Positions 1-11,491 of a stretch of 64,000 bases of DNA are shown one piece after another (within the stretch, counting starts at the first letter, position 1; every line of letters begins with the position of its first letter). This DNA is from Parasponia andersonii (lineage: Eukaryota; Streptophyta; Magnoliopsida; Rosales; Cannabaceae), in NCBI GenBank assembly GCA_002914805.1, contig JXTB01000014.1, forward strand, positions 555,924 through 619,923, written 5' to 3'. The position numbers and the translations under genes are program-made. The notes beneath the pieces were generated by a model. It did not search any database. It was given only the letters and a program-made list of their open reading frames with translations, and was not told where the DNA came from.

Positions 1-1850
1 ATTGGTCGTATAAAATTTTTCTTTTTATAAAACGTTTCAGATCGTGATCTAACATGAATTAAGTCTTGATTTAGACAAGAACAATACCAGGATTCACTCC
101 ACAACCTTCTCGTCTTCCTGTCTATTCTCGAAAGTCGTTTGATTGATCCGATGGGTGGTCACCTTCTTGATTCCTAACAAAGAGATCTGCAGATGAACAA
201 GAAGATAATCTTCTCGAACCGATTTCTCCGGTATGGCCGAAACACCAAAGACAGTGAATCCCTAGTGGTGGCCGATTTTCTCTGCTCTCTCCCTCTCTAT
301 TTTCATGTGACACTCTCTTCTCAAGGAGTGTTTCATGTGTAAAACTTGTGTCTTGTTGCTAAAAAACTTTTCTCTTAAATATAGAGAGATTAGTAAACCC
401 TAATAGGCTTATTGGGTTTGTTGGGCTCAACTGATCATAAAATGATTATTGGGCTTTAATTTGAGCTAGACAGGGGACTAGATGGATTCATAAAGCCCAA
501 CTCCGATGAACCATATACCATATACCCACTATCATAATTAACTCTTAATTATGATTGGGCCTTATCCATTAATATTGGGGTACATCATTATAGGCCCAAT
601 ATTGAATTCTTGGACTAAATGTCATTTATTTTCTGTGAAACTTATTAACAATTAATTAGCTTGATCCATTTAGCATATACTATATCTGTAGACATACTCC
701 TAATGCAATACCGTACTAGTAGGATGAAATTACTGTATTACCCCTCTAATACATATTTACCTTTGAGTTGTCATTTTTCATCTAATGAATAATAGTTGAA
801 TATGGTGTTTGTATTTGCTTATACCATCACAGTCAAATTCACATAGTAAATACTGTGGCCCTGGTTTATATTATCCAAGTACTTGAAAAACTCAAAGTGA
901 CATCATATACATGGTGTCCATCATGAAAAATGTTCTACGTATTTCATATACCTTATCTTTCAAGATACCGGAGTTCGAACTATAAATTTGAACTAGTTCT
1001 TTAGTAACTCAAAAAGACAAAACATATGAAAGTAAGTTCGTTAATTACTAGGATTAAGTTCTTCTACAATAGTACTAGATTAGTAAAATTAGAAATTTGA
1101 GTTACGACACTTAACCTCAAATTCTAATTCACTAGGTCATGTTCGATGTTGTTATAACTTTCTTATAACATACTAGTGTTTCTATCCGAAGACTCACTTT
1201 AATAATTAGAGACTTCATTAATTAAATAGACAACACTACATTCTATGGCATAGTAAAGTATTCCATCTTCAATATGCATAATGCGAACAATTTAATTTAG
1301 ACATAATGGAATAAAAAATATAATGTCTCCCACATATGAAGTCATCATACGAATAATTCTTTATTACTCATTTCATGTCTTGGAATTTTTTAAATGTTTA
1401 TATAAGATAACATACACATCACATGTATATCAATGGGACATAAGTGAAATAGAAATTCATAACATGGAATTCATCAATAACAAATAGATACTAAATAATC
1501 CAATAAATATTGTTTATAATGTCTAAATAATAGATTGCTTTATAGGACATTATTCCAACAGGTACCACAGGATTCATAATAGGGTTGGCATTCGAGCCAT
1601 AATAGGAGTAGGCACATGGGCCATCACAAGAGTAGACCCTTAGGCTATAATAGTATTATTTGATTCAGTTTCCATTTCTGAAAAGGATAGCAAATCCAAT
1701 GAGATTTTTTTTCTAGAAATAAATGGTAATAATTAAATATTACTCAATAGATAAACTCCCAAGAAAGACCACGGAGGGGTCATAAATGATCCCACTTAAA
1801 ATCCAACCTCCTAGACAGAATTTGTCTAAATTGTAATTGTTCAATTATCA
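1..1850 (-). mobile_element. LTR of a LARD-like retroelement (left copy, cut by window edge)
   Basis: This block is repeated almost collinearly at 4102-5962, so the two are the LTRs of one element. The terminus at 1849-1850 is CA, which reads TGATAATTG on the minus strand. The first ~94 bp of the left copy lie outside the window. No coding capacity was seen. Differences from the right copy are scattered point changes and small indels, including a much shorter CT run near 290. The minus orientation is inferred from the primer-binding site next to the other LTR. I did not find a polypurine tract beside this copy, which weakens the exact boundary and orientation. Confidence 0.75.
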
Positions 1851-3129
1851 TACTACGGGAGGATATTAATGTTTCGAGTTGAGTATTTAACCATTGTTTC
1901 GGTAACTAAGCTCTTTATATAAGACCGTCTCCTACGGAGGATCAGTCTCATTTAGTCAACTTAGTACCTTATCCTTAGAAGTTCATTTCGAGTATTACCC
2001 GGACGAAACCCCCTTTTACAGGAGCTCAGCAAGATTCTGAGGCAAGGCTCATTCTAATACATAACGAAGCAACAATGGAGACCATAGGTATCACATACCT
2101 TCTCTCACTCAATATTTTATAATAAGGGATTTATAGATTTTACCCAATTATCTAACTAGTTTAGCAACCTAAAATCAATTATTTAAGCATGTTCATATTT
2201 GCATGAAAGTAGTTCTAATTTTCTATATGATATATTACTAAAGATCATGTAATAATACTTAATTATTAGGCATGCATGCAACATTATCCTAATAATACCA
2301 AAGTAGTAAGTAGATAAATAATTAATTGTTAAAGATTTATTAATTTTCGGTAATTTAAAATTATTTAAAATTTAAATAATTCTAATTGATAAGATGATGT
2401 TAAATATTTAAATATAGATGATAATATTTAAAATCTAAATTAGAAAATATTTTCACAAAATCTAATTACTTTAAATAAAAGATTTAACTAATTAAATCTC
2501 CTTAAATATCTCAAATTTAAATTTCAACTTTTGAAATCTTAATTTGAATTTAACTTCCTTAAATATCTTCCATTATCTTATCCTATCAGATTTGAATTCA
2601 AAATTCAAATCAATATATAATCTCATTAAATATCTACCAACCATAAATTTAAATTTGAAGATTTGAAAAGATATTCTGATTTAAATTTATACTTCAAATC
2701 TTTACAAAATTCGAAATTTAAAATATAGAAGATTTTATAAATAAAATCTCCTACAATATCTCTAATTTGAATTTAAACAAATTTAAAATTCAAAAATAGA
2801 TTACCAATTATCATATAATCAGTTTTTAAAAATATCTATTCAAATTTGAATTCAAAACTAAAAGAATATTATCTCATAATATCTAATTTTAAAAATTTTC
2901 ACTTTAAAATATCTCTAATTATTCAAATAATAATTAAGATATTATGGATATCATTCATATCCATAATTCAAATTAAAATATCCTATCAATTTTAATTTTG
3001 AAAATTCAAATTTAATAAGGATTTTAAAAATTTTGAATTTAAAATTTAATTTATCAGTTTTCATAAAACTATGGATAAATTAAATTAATTATAAAATGAA
3101 AATAATTAAAATTATGGCCAAAAATACGA

Positions 3130-3655
3130 AACGTGTCGGAACAAACTGACGGACAGAACGAAAAGCCAGTATACGGCCACGCTTGGGACAGCTACTGAGC
3201 ACCAACGGGCTCGCGTAATGCTCGCACATCAAGTGTACAAGGCGGCACCCTGAGCGGCGAAGGTAAGGGAGGTCACCCGCACGGCCGGCACGCAGGAGGT
3301 CGCTCACTGGCCATACGCGGATCATATCCGCACGGCCAGTAGGGCTGTGCCTGCGCGCCATGCGCGGAGTGATCTCGTGTGGCATACGCAGGCTGGCCGC
3401 TCGCAGGCCATGCGCGGATCACATCCGCACGGCCAGTAAGACCGTGCCCGCACTGCATGTGCGGGGTGCACCCGTGCGGCCTGCGCAGGGATGTAGCCCG
3501 CAGGCCACACGTGGATCCCATCCGCACGGCCAGCAGCGCCTTACCCATGCGGCCATGCGCGGGGTCGTGCTTGGGTAGCCCGCGCACGGGTCACACCCGT
3601 GGGGCTTACGTGGGCTATGCGCATGGCTCCTACCTGTGCACCGCTCTGTCGTTTC
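3130..3655. repeat. GC-rich degenerate tandem repeat with hairpins
   Basis: The phrase ATCCGCACGGCCAG recurs near 3329, 3424 and 3518, a period of about 95 bp, with diverged relatives near 3275 and 3545. Each is preceded by a GCGGAT-type word, so each unit contains a short inverted repeat (GCGGAT, 3-base loop, ATCCGC). The surrounding element is AT-rich, which makes the block stand out sharply. Its function is unknown. Confidence 0.7.
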
Positions 3656-3993
3656 GTTCGTTTTTTTTTTTAAATTGAAAAAACAGTTTTCATAAAACTC
3701 CAAAAAACAATTAAAGATCAAAATATTTCCATGCATAGTTTTATCATGAACATAAAATATAAACACATAGAAATCAAGAACATGCCGGAAAACGAAAATC
3801 AAAATAAACACGATCATTTCCTCATAGCAACATCTAATTAAATAAACATTCAAACTCATTGAATCTATTGACCATCATACAAACTTGAGCATACTCATAA
3901 TATGAATAAGACTAAAACTTTCTGAAAATCAAAAACATCAATCAACAAGAGAATAGACCAGAGTAAAACATGCTAGATCAACAATAAAACCAT

Positions 3994-4005
3994 GCTCTGG
4001 TACCA
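3994..4005 (-). other. Primer-binding site, initiator tRNA-Met type
   Basis: Read on the minus strand this is TGGTACCAGAGC, one base different from TGGTATCAGAGC, the usual plant retroelement site complementary to the 3' end of initiator tRNA-Met. It lies two bases after the CA end of the right LTR. This places the 5' LTR on the right and the element on the minus strand. Confidence 0.7.
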
Positions 4006-4007
4006 AT

Positions 4008-4385
4008 TGCTGGTGTTTATTGGAATAAATTTCTGGAAAATATTTTCATAAAATTATTTTCATGAACACTATAGTTTTGTAAAATCAAGAAACTGAGCGG
4101 AATTGTTCGTATAAAATTTTTCTTTTTATAAAACGTTTCAGATCGTGATCTAACATGAATTAACTCTTAATCTAGACAAGATCAATTCCCCGGATTCGCT
4201 CCATAATCTTCTCGTCTTCCCGTCTATTCTCGAAAGCCATTTGATTGATTCGGTGGGTGGTCACCTTCTTGATTCTCAACAAAGAGATCCGCAGATGAAT
4301 AACAAGACAATTTTCTCGAATCGATTTCTCCGGGATGACCGAAACACCAAGGACAGAGAATCTCTAGTGATGGCCAATTTTCTCT

Positions 4386-4420
<35 letters not shown>

Positions 4421-5962
4421 TTTCGTATGATACTCTCTTCTCAAGGGGTGTTTCACGTATAACACTTGTATCTTGTTGCTAGAGAACTTTTCTCTTAAAT
4501 ATAGAGAGATTAGTAAACCCTAATGGGCTTATTGGGCTTGTTGGACTCAACTGATCATCAAATGACTATTGGGCTTTAATTTGAGCTAGACAGGGACTAG
4601 ATGGATCTATAAAGCCCAAACTCCAATGAACCATATACCCATTATCGTAGTTAACTCTTAATTATGATTGAGCCTTGTCCATTAATATTGGGGCACACCA
4701 CTATAGGCCCAATATTGAACTCTTGGACTAAATGTCATTTATTTTCTGTGAAGCTTATTAATAATTAATTAGCTTGATCCATTTAGCATATACTATACCT
4801 GTAGACATACCCCAATGCAATGCTGTACTAGTAGGGTGAAATTACCGTATTACCCTTCTAATACGTATTTACCTTTGAGTTGCCATTTTTCATCTAATGG
4901 ATAATAGTTGACTATGGTGTTTGTATCTGCTTATACCAACACAATCAAATTCATATAGTGAATACCGGGGCCCTAGATTATATTATCCAAGTACTTGAAA
5001 AACCTCAAAGTGACATCATATGAACGGTGTCCATCATGAAAAACGTTCTACACATTTCATATACCTTATCTTCCAAGATACTGGAGTTCGAATCATAAAT
5101 CGGAACTAGTCATTTAGTAACTCAAAAAGACAAAACACATGAAAGTAAGTTCGTTAATAACTAGGTTAAGGTCTTCTACAATAGTGCTAGATCAGTAAAA
5201 TTAGAAATTTGAGTTATGACACTTAACCTCAAATTCTAATTCACTAGGTCATGTTCGATGCTGTTATAACTTTCTTATAACACACTAGTGTTTCTATCCG
5301 AAGACTCACTTTGATAATTAGAGACTTCATTAATTAAATAGACAACATTGCATTCTATGGCACAGTAAAGTATTTCATCTTCAATATGCAGAATGCGAAC
5401 AATTTAATTTAGACATAATGAAATAAAGAATATAATGTCTCTCACATATGAACTCATCATACGAATAATTATTTATTACTCATTTCATGTCTTGGAGTTT
5501 TTTAAATGTTTGTATAAGATAACATACACATCACATGTATATCAATGGGACATAAGTGAAATAGAAATTCATAACATGGAATTTATTAATAACAAATAGA
5601 TACTAAATAATCCAATAAATATTGTTTATAATGTCTAAATAATAAACTGCTTTATAGGACATTATTCCAACAGGTACCACAGGATTCATAATAGGGTTGA
5701 CATTCGAGCCATAATAGGAGTAGGCACATGGGCCATCGCAAGAGTAGACCCTTAGGCTATAATAGTATTATTTAATTCAGTTACCATTTCTGAAAAGGAT
5801 TGCAAATCCAATGATATTTTTTTTCTAGAAATAAATGGCAATAATTAAATATTACTCAATAGATAATCTCCCAAGAAAGACCACGGAGGGGTCATAAACG
5901 ATCCCACTTAAAATCTAGCCTCCTAGACAGAATTTGTCTTAATTGTAATTGTTCAATTATCA
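4008..5962 (-). mobile_element. LTR of the LARD-like retroelement (right copy, complete)
   Basis: About 1955 bp running from TGCTGGTG on the plus strand to CAATTATCA, a TG...CA pair. It matches 1-1850 over its whole overlap. The match runs four bases (TACT) past the CA, so the outer border could shift slightly. The target-site duplication cannot be tested because the other outer end is outside the window. There is no coding sequence. Confidence 0.75.
4387..4418. repeat. (CT)16 microsatellite inside the right LTR
   Basis: A pure CT run. The corresponding place in the left LTR (near 285-300) has only a short interrupted CT tract, so the run expanded after the two LTRs were made. Confidence 0.9.
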
Positions 5963-6058
5963 TACTTTATTAAAGAAATATCTCCAAACATAATATATTA
6001 ATTCCAGATATTTTATATAAAACAATAATAGATAAAAGACATATAACTGTCTTAAAAT
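5963..6058. other. Unassigned AT-rich spacer between two retroelements
   Basis: About 96 bp between the LARD-like LTR and the next LTR. It may be the remnant of the internal domain of the element whose LTR begins at 6059. I see no gene or primer-binding site in it. Confidence 0.3.
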
Positions 6059-6608
6059 TGTTAGAAAAATTATTACAATGAATAATAAATCTAGAAATAA
6101 AAATACAACAATATTATAGTTATAACATATGACGTAATAAATCACGATTATTTAACTACTAAGATAATAATAATTATCATAAAAATAAATCAAATAACAT
6201 AACAAAATAAATCACAATTAATTTACTATAATAATAATCATGATAGTAATAACCAAAATAGTAAAGGAGTTTAAAGAAACCAAATCGAGTCTTATGTTTT
6301 AGACAAATTCTTTAAAACAGTTATGCCTCCTCACCGGAGTGCTTAGAGGAATGTGAACAACGTCTGTTTCACAGATAAAACGGTTCATGAGTAGCAGTGT
6401 CGCACTAACTTGCTACTCACAGCGAATTAAGTAATACCCAAACTCTATCACCAGAATTCAAGAGAGCTCGACCATACTAGAAAAAAAAAGAATTCAAATT
6501 CTCTAACTACTAACTAACTATTTTTTAACTGCCACAGAGAGAATATGGAAGAGAAGAATAAGCTAAGAAATATTTTTGATATTTTCAAAAGTGAAGGAGA
6601 AGGTCTCC

Positions 6609-6616
6609 TTTTATAG
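6609..6616 (-). promoter_or_regulatory. TATA box of the 6059-6992 LTR
   Basis: CTATAAAA on the minus strand, in the middle of the LTR, about where a U3/R border would lie. A TTC/CTC-rich leader follows it downstream on the minus strand. Confidence 0.5.
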
Positions 6617-6639
6617 TATTCATTGGGGAACCAAGCTAT

Positions 6640-6792
6640 TAACATCCTATTAATATAGCTGAAAAATATTTGTCTGTTACAACATAACAGTAACAGCTTG
6701 TTAGTATGTCTGAAAAATATTTGTCTGTACGTAACAGCAATATCCCATTAATATGGCTGCAAAATATTTTTCTGTTATAACATAACAGCTAA
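6640..6792 (-). repeat. Three-fold repeat upstream of the LTR TATA box
   Basis: Three diverged units of about 60-70 bp share the words ATTAATATGGCTGMAAAATATTT and CATAACAG-type tails (near 6650, 6705 and 6755). They sit just upstream of the TATA box on the minus strand, where LTR enhancers usually lie. Confidence 0.5.
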
Positions 6793-7209
6793 AACATTTT
6801 TAGCTACTATCTCAACTTTATGAGGCTAAATAATGGTCCAAAATAAATTTTTGTAACTCTAGTATGTTATAAATCTAATTCTAGAACCTTCTCACTTTTG
6901 ATTTCAATTTCTTATTCAACCAATCTCTATTTTAGGCATTTGCATGCCTCAAAATAGCTATTTACAATAGTTTTCCAACCATTTTTCTAACAGTTGATGC
7001 GAACCCGACTCTCTTCGAGATACAACAGATATATGGCTCTAGATCTGCACTTCTAACCACAATCTTGATCCTGCCTCTTAAGCATGACAAGGTCAATCCA
7101 GTGAAGGATTGACTCTCTAGCATTCATCCTCAAGTTCTTTTGTTTCTTGCCAAAATTAAGAAACTTTCGGCCATAGAAAATAATGAGGACCGCGGGCTCG
7201 ATACTGCAA

Positions 7210-7826
7210 GGCTTTGTTTGGTATGCATGATAAGATTAAGATGTGTTTTTCATAATTTTAATTAAATAACAATTTTGAGGATCAATTAATTAAAAAAATA
7301 TCACTTTTAAAAATTTATTTAGAAAAATACCATTTTTAAAACTCAATTTTATAAAAATATCATTTTTTAAAAAACATATTTACAAAAATACCAATTTAAA
7401 AAATATTTTGAAAAATACCATTTTAAAAAAAATATTTCTAAAAACCACTTTTAAAACTTAATTTTGGAAAAATATCATCGTTTTTAAATCATTTGCAAAA
7501 ATGCTACCTCTGCAAAAATATCTTGAAAAATACCATTTCTTGTTTTACTGCTTTTAAAAGTTAATATCGAAAATAACACTTTTAAAGTTTTATTTCGAAA
7601 GTACCATTTTTTACTACATCAAAAACATTTTATTATTTTTTTATCGAATTCCTAATCCCACTCAATCCCAAATTTTCAAGATGATAAGATTATCTTCTTC
7701 TAAGATTATTATTTTTGGAGTGGATTATTTAATCCAATCCAATTCCTCTCATGTGCACATGCACCAACCATGGGATTAATTAAATCTAATTTAATCACAT
7801 CTTTATCCTGCCTTCCAAATGTGGCC
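7210..7826. mobile_element. Tourist-like MITE (PIF/Harbinger type)
   Basis: This segment is absent from the intact paralogue, so its limits are clear. It begins GGCTTTGTTTGG and ends with the reverse complement of GGCCACATTTGG, imperfect inverted ends of the Tourist class. The target in the paralogue is GTAAATG. The right flank keeps TAA and the left shows CAA, consistent with a 3-bp TAA duplication with one mutation. The body is AT-rich with repeated ATACCATTTTTAAAA-like words and no coding sequence. Confidence 0.75.
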
Positions 7827-8213
7827 TAAATGCAATTGCAATAACAAAGGAGATTGATTTTAGGCAGAGGAAAAATTTTAATGCCGAATCCTTAACATTT
7901 CATCTATCTGCAGAAGCAAAAGGAACCGAAAAACAAAGTGTATACTATATGTGGAAGCAAAAGTTTTCTATTCAGCCGGAACACAAAGTGGAAAGGCGGT
8001 CAGAAGTGGAGGAGTGGGTTATCACACTGACATTTCCATTTGGAGAGCAGCTTCAAAGAGGAACCAACTCACCTTGGGTGTATGCATTTCTCCCAACAGA
8101 GATGGTCAAAACTTTCCGTTCATTATTCAGGTTGACTTTCTCCTGGCATCCTCAAGAGAGACAATTCTCTTAAACAACAAGTGGAACCAAGGAATCCCTG
8201 GATGCATGCCTTT

Positions 8214-8257
8214 GGCATTTATAAACACATTTAATGGCATTTATAAACACATTTAAA
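8214..8257 (+). repeat. 22-bp tandem duplication in the pseudogene
   Basis: Two adjacent units starting GGCATTTATAAACAC. The intact gene has one corresponding unit near 16177, encoding AFINAF. The duplication adds to the frame damage. Confidence 0.85.
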
Positions 8258-8495
8258 ACTCTAGTGAGAACAAGTGAAGCTGCACTGGCATCGAATTTGC
8301 CTACAATTTTCAGCTTCTTTCCTGTCAACGCCTCTTAACTATCAAGAGCTGAACAAGTGAGGGAGGCTATCAAAGCAAAGCTACTTGAAAAGGATATTGT
8401 TCTGAGTGAAATGCTGGTGGAGCGGCATTTCTATAATTAATAAATTTGATTCAAGTTCTATAAATTTAGAGTTTCTACCAACAAATCTTCGTACT

Positions 8496-9624
8496 CAGGG
8501 ATGGAGCTGTATAGGGGCTAGTGGGGGCAAGTGTCCCCCCTTGGACTTTTGCTAATTTTCTTTTTATATATTATATACAGTATTATATAACATGATATAT
8601 ATACATACGAACCTATTGTGTTAAATTTGTTATAAAGTATGGGGGACTTTTGCTAATTTTTTTTTTATGTATTATATATAGTATTATATAACATGATATA
8701 TACACATACGAACTTATTGTGTTAAATTTATTATATAGTATTGTATATTATATAGTATTGTATTAAGTTAGTCTTAAACGTCTTCTAAAGTTCATTACTT
8801 TGGCCCTTTTTGCCTAGTCAAATCCCATTTCTTTCAAATATAGTTATTTTATAAAAATATCATACATAAAAATAACAAACACATGAAAATAAAACCAAAT
8901 AGATGAAAGAAAAGTAGTAGACAAACAAATAAAAAAAAAGAAAGAAGAAAGATAATATAAAGAAAGGTGTCAAGAGTGACAAAAGAGAAGAGAAACACAT
9001 GAGAGTTAGGGGATCACAAAACCAATGATATTTAAGTAATAAACTTATTTTCTTCATTTTGCTTCCTATTAGATAAAATTTTAATTTATTTTGTTAGGTT
9101 AAAAAAATTTGAAAATATTATTCTATAAATTAAGGTTCTTAAAATCACCCAATTCAAAAAGTGAACATTAAAATTAACCCTACTTGCAACTTATTAGACA
9201 TGTAAAATTCAAAAGAAAAGAAAAAATAATTTTTGTTGTATAAGATAAATAAATTATATCACTTAATTTATATTTATTTGTGATAAATGGTAGCTAAGTT
9301 ATTAATTTAATTTTTATGTTTTCAAAAGTCACTAATTAAAAACTTTCCTGATTTCTAAAAGTTATTAAATTAAATACTTTCTTAAATTTTTTACTTGTTG
9401 CATTCTACGTGTAACAGTTATAAAGACTTAGTTCAAACAAAAATCCCCATTCTATCGAAGAAAATAATGATAGAAAGAAATCAAGTAGTGTAGAACTTGA
9501 TGTTATACAACTTTCTTTAGATCTGGACTTCAAATGTCAATTATAAATTACAATATCAATGTTTGAGATTAAGTCTTTAATTAAGTCATGCCCCCACTAG
9601 ATTTTAATTTTGGCTCCGTCTTTG
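8496..9624. mobile_element. Non-autonomous hAT element with perfect 8-bp TSD
   Basis: The 1129-bp element begins CAGGGATGGAGC and ends in the reverse complement of CAAAGACGGAGCC, the classic plant hAT terminal form. It is flanked by identical 8-bp direct repeats TTCGTACT at 8488-8495 and 9625-9632. A subterminal CTAGTGGGGGCA is inverted at the two ends. There is no transposase open frame, so it depended on an autonomous partner. It sits just past the pseudogene. Confidence 0.9.
8543..8744. repeat. 101-bp tandem duplication inside the hAT element
   Basis: Two units each beginning GGACTTTTGCTAATTTT (at 8543 and 8644) and containing a shared ATAACATGATATAT core. They differ by a few substitutions. 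Confidence 0.85.
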
Positions 9625-9632
9625 TTCGTACT

Positions 9633-10590
9633 GTGTGAAATCATATCATTCTGAAATCTGTGTCCTGTTTGGTACACTTATTGTATTATATTGTACTATT
9701 ATATATTATGTTGAATTGTATTGTATGGTATTATATTTTATTATTCTATTATAGTATTATGCTTGGTTTTGCATTCTATTAAGATGTTGCATTAAATATT
9801 AAGTTTTGAAAAGTACTACTTTTAAAAGTTAATTTAGAAAAAAGAATACCATTTCAACGGATTATTTAGAACAATACCAACTCTGAAATTGTCACTTTTT
9901 AAAATTTATTTTTTGAAACACCACTTTTTGAAATTATTTTTAAAAAATTACCACTTTTAAATATTTACTTAAAATATACCACATTTAAATGGAAGTAAAG
10001 TGATGCGAGAGAAATAGATGAAAGAGAAATTAAAGAAAAAGAAAATGATGAGTAATAAATTAAGGAAATAAAAAATGAAGAGAGTCAGTATTATACATTA
10101 AAATATTACAATATAACATAAATATTTTTTTAGTCATATTTGGTACACTGTATAAGGACTCTGTATTATATTAATTAAATATAATAATATATTTGGTTGT
10201 GCTTTTATATTGTATAATTTAATACGACATAAAAATTTAATATAATACAGAGAGTATCATCTAATACAGAATAAAAAGTCTGTATTACATAATTTTAACT
10301 TTACATAATATTGTAATATTTTATAATACAACGATACACCAAACAAAAACAAAATGATTGACATTTCTATATTAGATGATACCTATTGTATTGTATTATT
10401 AAAAAGTAATATACAAAAAATACAATACAAAAAGCACAATTAAATGTAATATTTTGTTGAATTGGTATGTCGTTATAGAATATACGAAATATGACCTAAA
10501 TAAATAAAATGTTAGTTAATATAATCCAGAGTGTATAAAGAACATGACCTAATGAATAAATAAAATATTATGAGAGACGCCAAGTCTTCC
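9633..10590. repeat. AT-rich block of nested MITE relics
   Basis: Contains several TTTGGTACAC-type ends (near 9670 and 10138, and inverted near 10330) and the same ACTTTTAAAAGTTAATTTAGAAAA words seen in the Tourist-like MITE at 7210-7826. Boundaries and TSDs could not be resolved. No gene is visible. Confidence 0.45.
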
Positions 10591-10734
10591 ACAACACAAC
10601 CAAAGTTTTTTTTTTTTTTTTGCGGGGCTCGAGACACAATTTAACTATAGTTGATAATTCACGACTCCTTTGGCTTCTATTTAGTCTCTATTGTGTCCTT
10701 TTCTTTTTTCCCCCGAATAATTGTAATTTGCCTT

Positions 10735-11355
10735 TTGGAAAAGGAAAATGGAAAGCTATTGGAAGGCAATCAATGACTCAGCGGTCTCCTCCGAGTCAAC
10801 CGTCGAAAGTGTGTGGACTGGAAACTTTTCCTTTCCCTACAATCGCCCCCCAATCACTGTCCTTTCCTTTCTCTTTTTCATTTTCCTTCCTCATAAGGTT
10901 TTCTTCGTTTTTACTTTTTCCAAACAAAAACTAAATTTTAAAAATAAAACTAACTTTAAGATTAAAAAAAAAAAAAGGAGATTTCATTATGCATTGGAAC
11001 ATTTTGAACAATTTTTTTTTTTTTAATAAAATATGTATTATTTTGGCATGTATTTATATTTTAATATTCTGTAGTATCATATGAATTTACGTTAAACATT
11101 AGTAATAAATTCATTGTAATTGAATTATATTAAAACAGATTAACGCGCACATGGAAACGGGATCCATATTTTTCTTTCGGAAAAGAAAATTTGAAAGAAA
11201 GAGAGTCAATGATGATTCGGATTCGTACGAGTCGACGGTCCAATTAGAGTCCAAAGTGTGTGGAGAATTTTCCATTTCGTACCAATAACTGTCCCTTAAC
11301 GTTGTCTTTTTTACTTCCCTTCCTTGACAAGGTTTTCATTTTTCCAATTAATAAT
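10735..11355 (+). repeat. Diverged duplicated promoter-proximal block upstream of the GHKL gene
   Basis: Segments 10735-10930 and 11175-11355 align in order: GGAAAAG, a TCAATGA stretch, a GAGTCRAC word, GTGTGTGGA, TTTTCC, a cytosine-rich ACTGTCC stretch and AAGGTTTTC. The AT-rich piece between them looks like an insertion. The first copy carries a W-box core (TTGACT on the minus strand of GAGTCAAC) that the second copy lacks (GAGTCGAC). Duplication followed by divergence of a promoter region is the simplest reading. Confidence 0.55.
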
Positions 11356-11491
11356 AAATAAATAAAATAAAAATTAATAAATTTTGCTTCGTGTCATATG
11401 AAGCTTCTCGTCCAAGCAGTTGAGTTTCCAATTAATAATAAATAAAAAACTTTTATTATTCAAAAATAATAAAAAATATATATATATTCAA

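Larger units (their letters stand above)
1851..4007 (-). mobile_element. Non-coding internal domain of the LARD-like element
   Basis: This is the ~2.16 kb between the two LTRs. It holds no gag or pol homology that I can read in any frame. Most of it (about 2100-3110) is extremely AT-rich with many ATTTAAAT-type words. It then switches abruptly to a GC-rich block at 3130-3655 and back to AT-rich DNA. Long LTRs around a non-coding core define LARDs, which move using proteins of other elements. The short open frames inside the GC-rich block overlap on both strands and look like by-products of composition. Confidence 0.65.
6059..6992 (-). mobile_element. LTR of a second retroelement (solo or truncated)
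   Basis: A 934-bp segment bounded by a perfect 11-bp inverted terminal pair, TGTTAGAAAAA at the left and TTTTTCTAACA at the right, in the TG...CA layout of LTRs. It lies directly against the GHKL pseudogene at 6993. A TATA box and upstream repeats point to transcription on the minus strand. The flanks (AAAAT and GTTGA) do not match, so this is not a clean solo LTR with a TSD. It is more likely one end of an element disrupted by the LARD-like insertion, or a rearranged border. Copia affiliation is a guess from size and end sequence. Confidence 0.65.
6993..8431 (+). pseudogene. Partial pseudogene copy of the GHKL-ATPase gene
   Basis: This matches about 15572-16360 of the intact gene at 11607-20207, roughly residues 178-440. 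Homology starts abruptly at the LTR end (6992/6993) and stops near 8431. An in-frame TGA lies at 7110-7112, where the intact gene encodes Gln. There are further frame changes, a 22-bp tandem duplication at 8214-8257, and a 617-bp MITE inserted at 7210-7826. Only sequence from exon 3 is present, in the same orientation as the intact gene ~4.6 kb downstream, so a tandem segmental duplication followed by decay is the simplest origin. It cannot make a functional product. Confidence 0.9.

Noticed and set aside
3089-3859. Overlapping open frames on both strands of the GC-rich block
   Set aside because: They exist because GC-rich repeats have few stop codons. They overlap each other on both strands and show no domain.
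6059-6992. Interpretation as a clean solo LTR
   Set aside because: Terminal inverted ends are perfect, but the flanking five bases do not match. Kept as an LTR with uncertain context.
10620-11026. Two open frames of about 100 codons upstream of the GHKL gene
   Set aside because: Low-complexity Phe/Ser-rich translations from pyrimidine-rich promoter DNA, with no splice or domain support.
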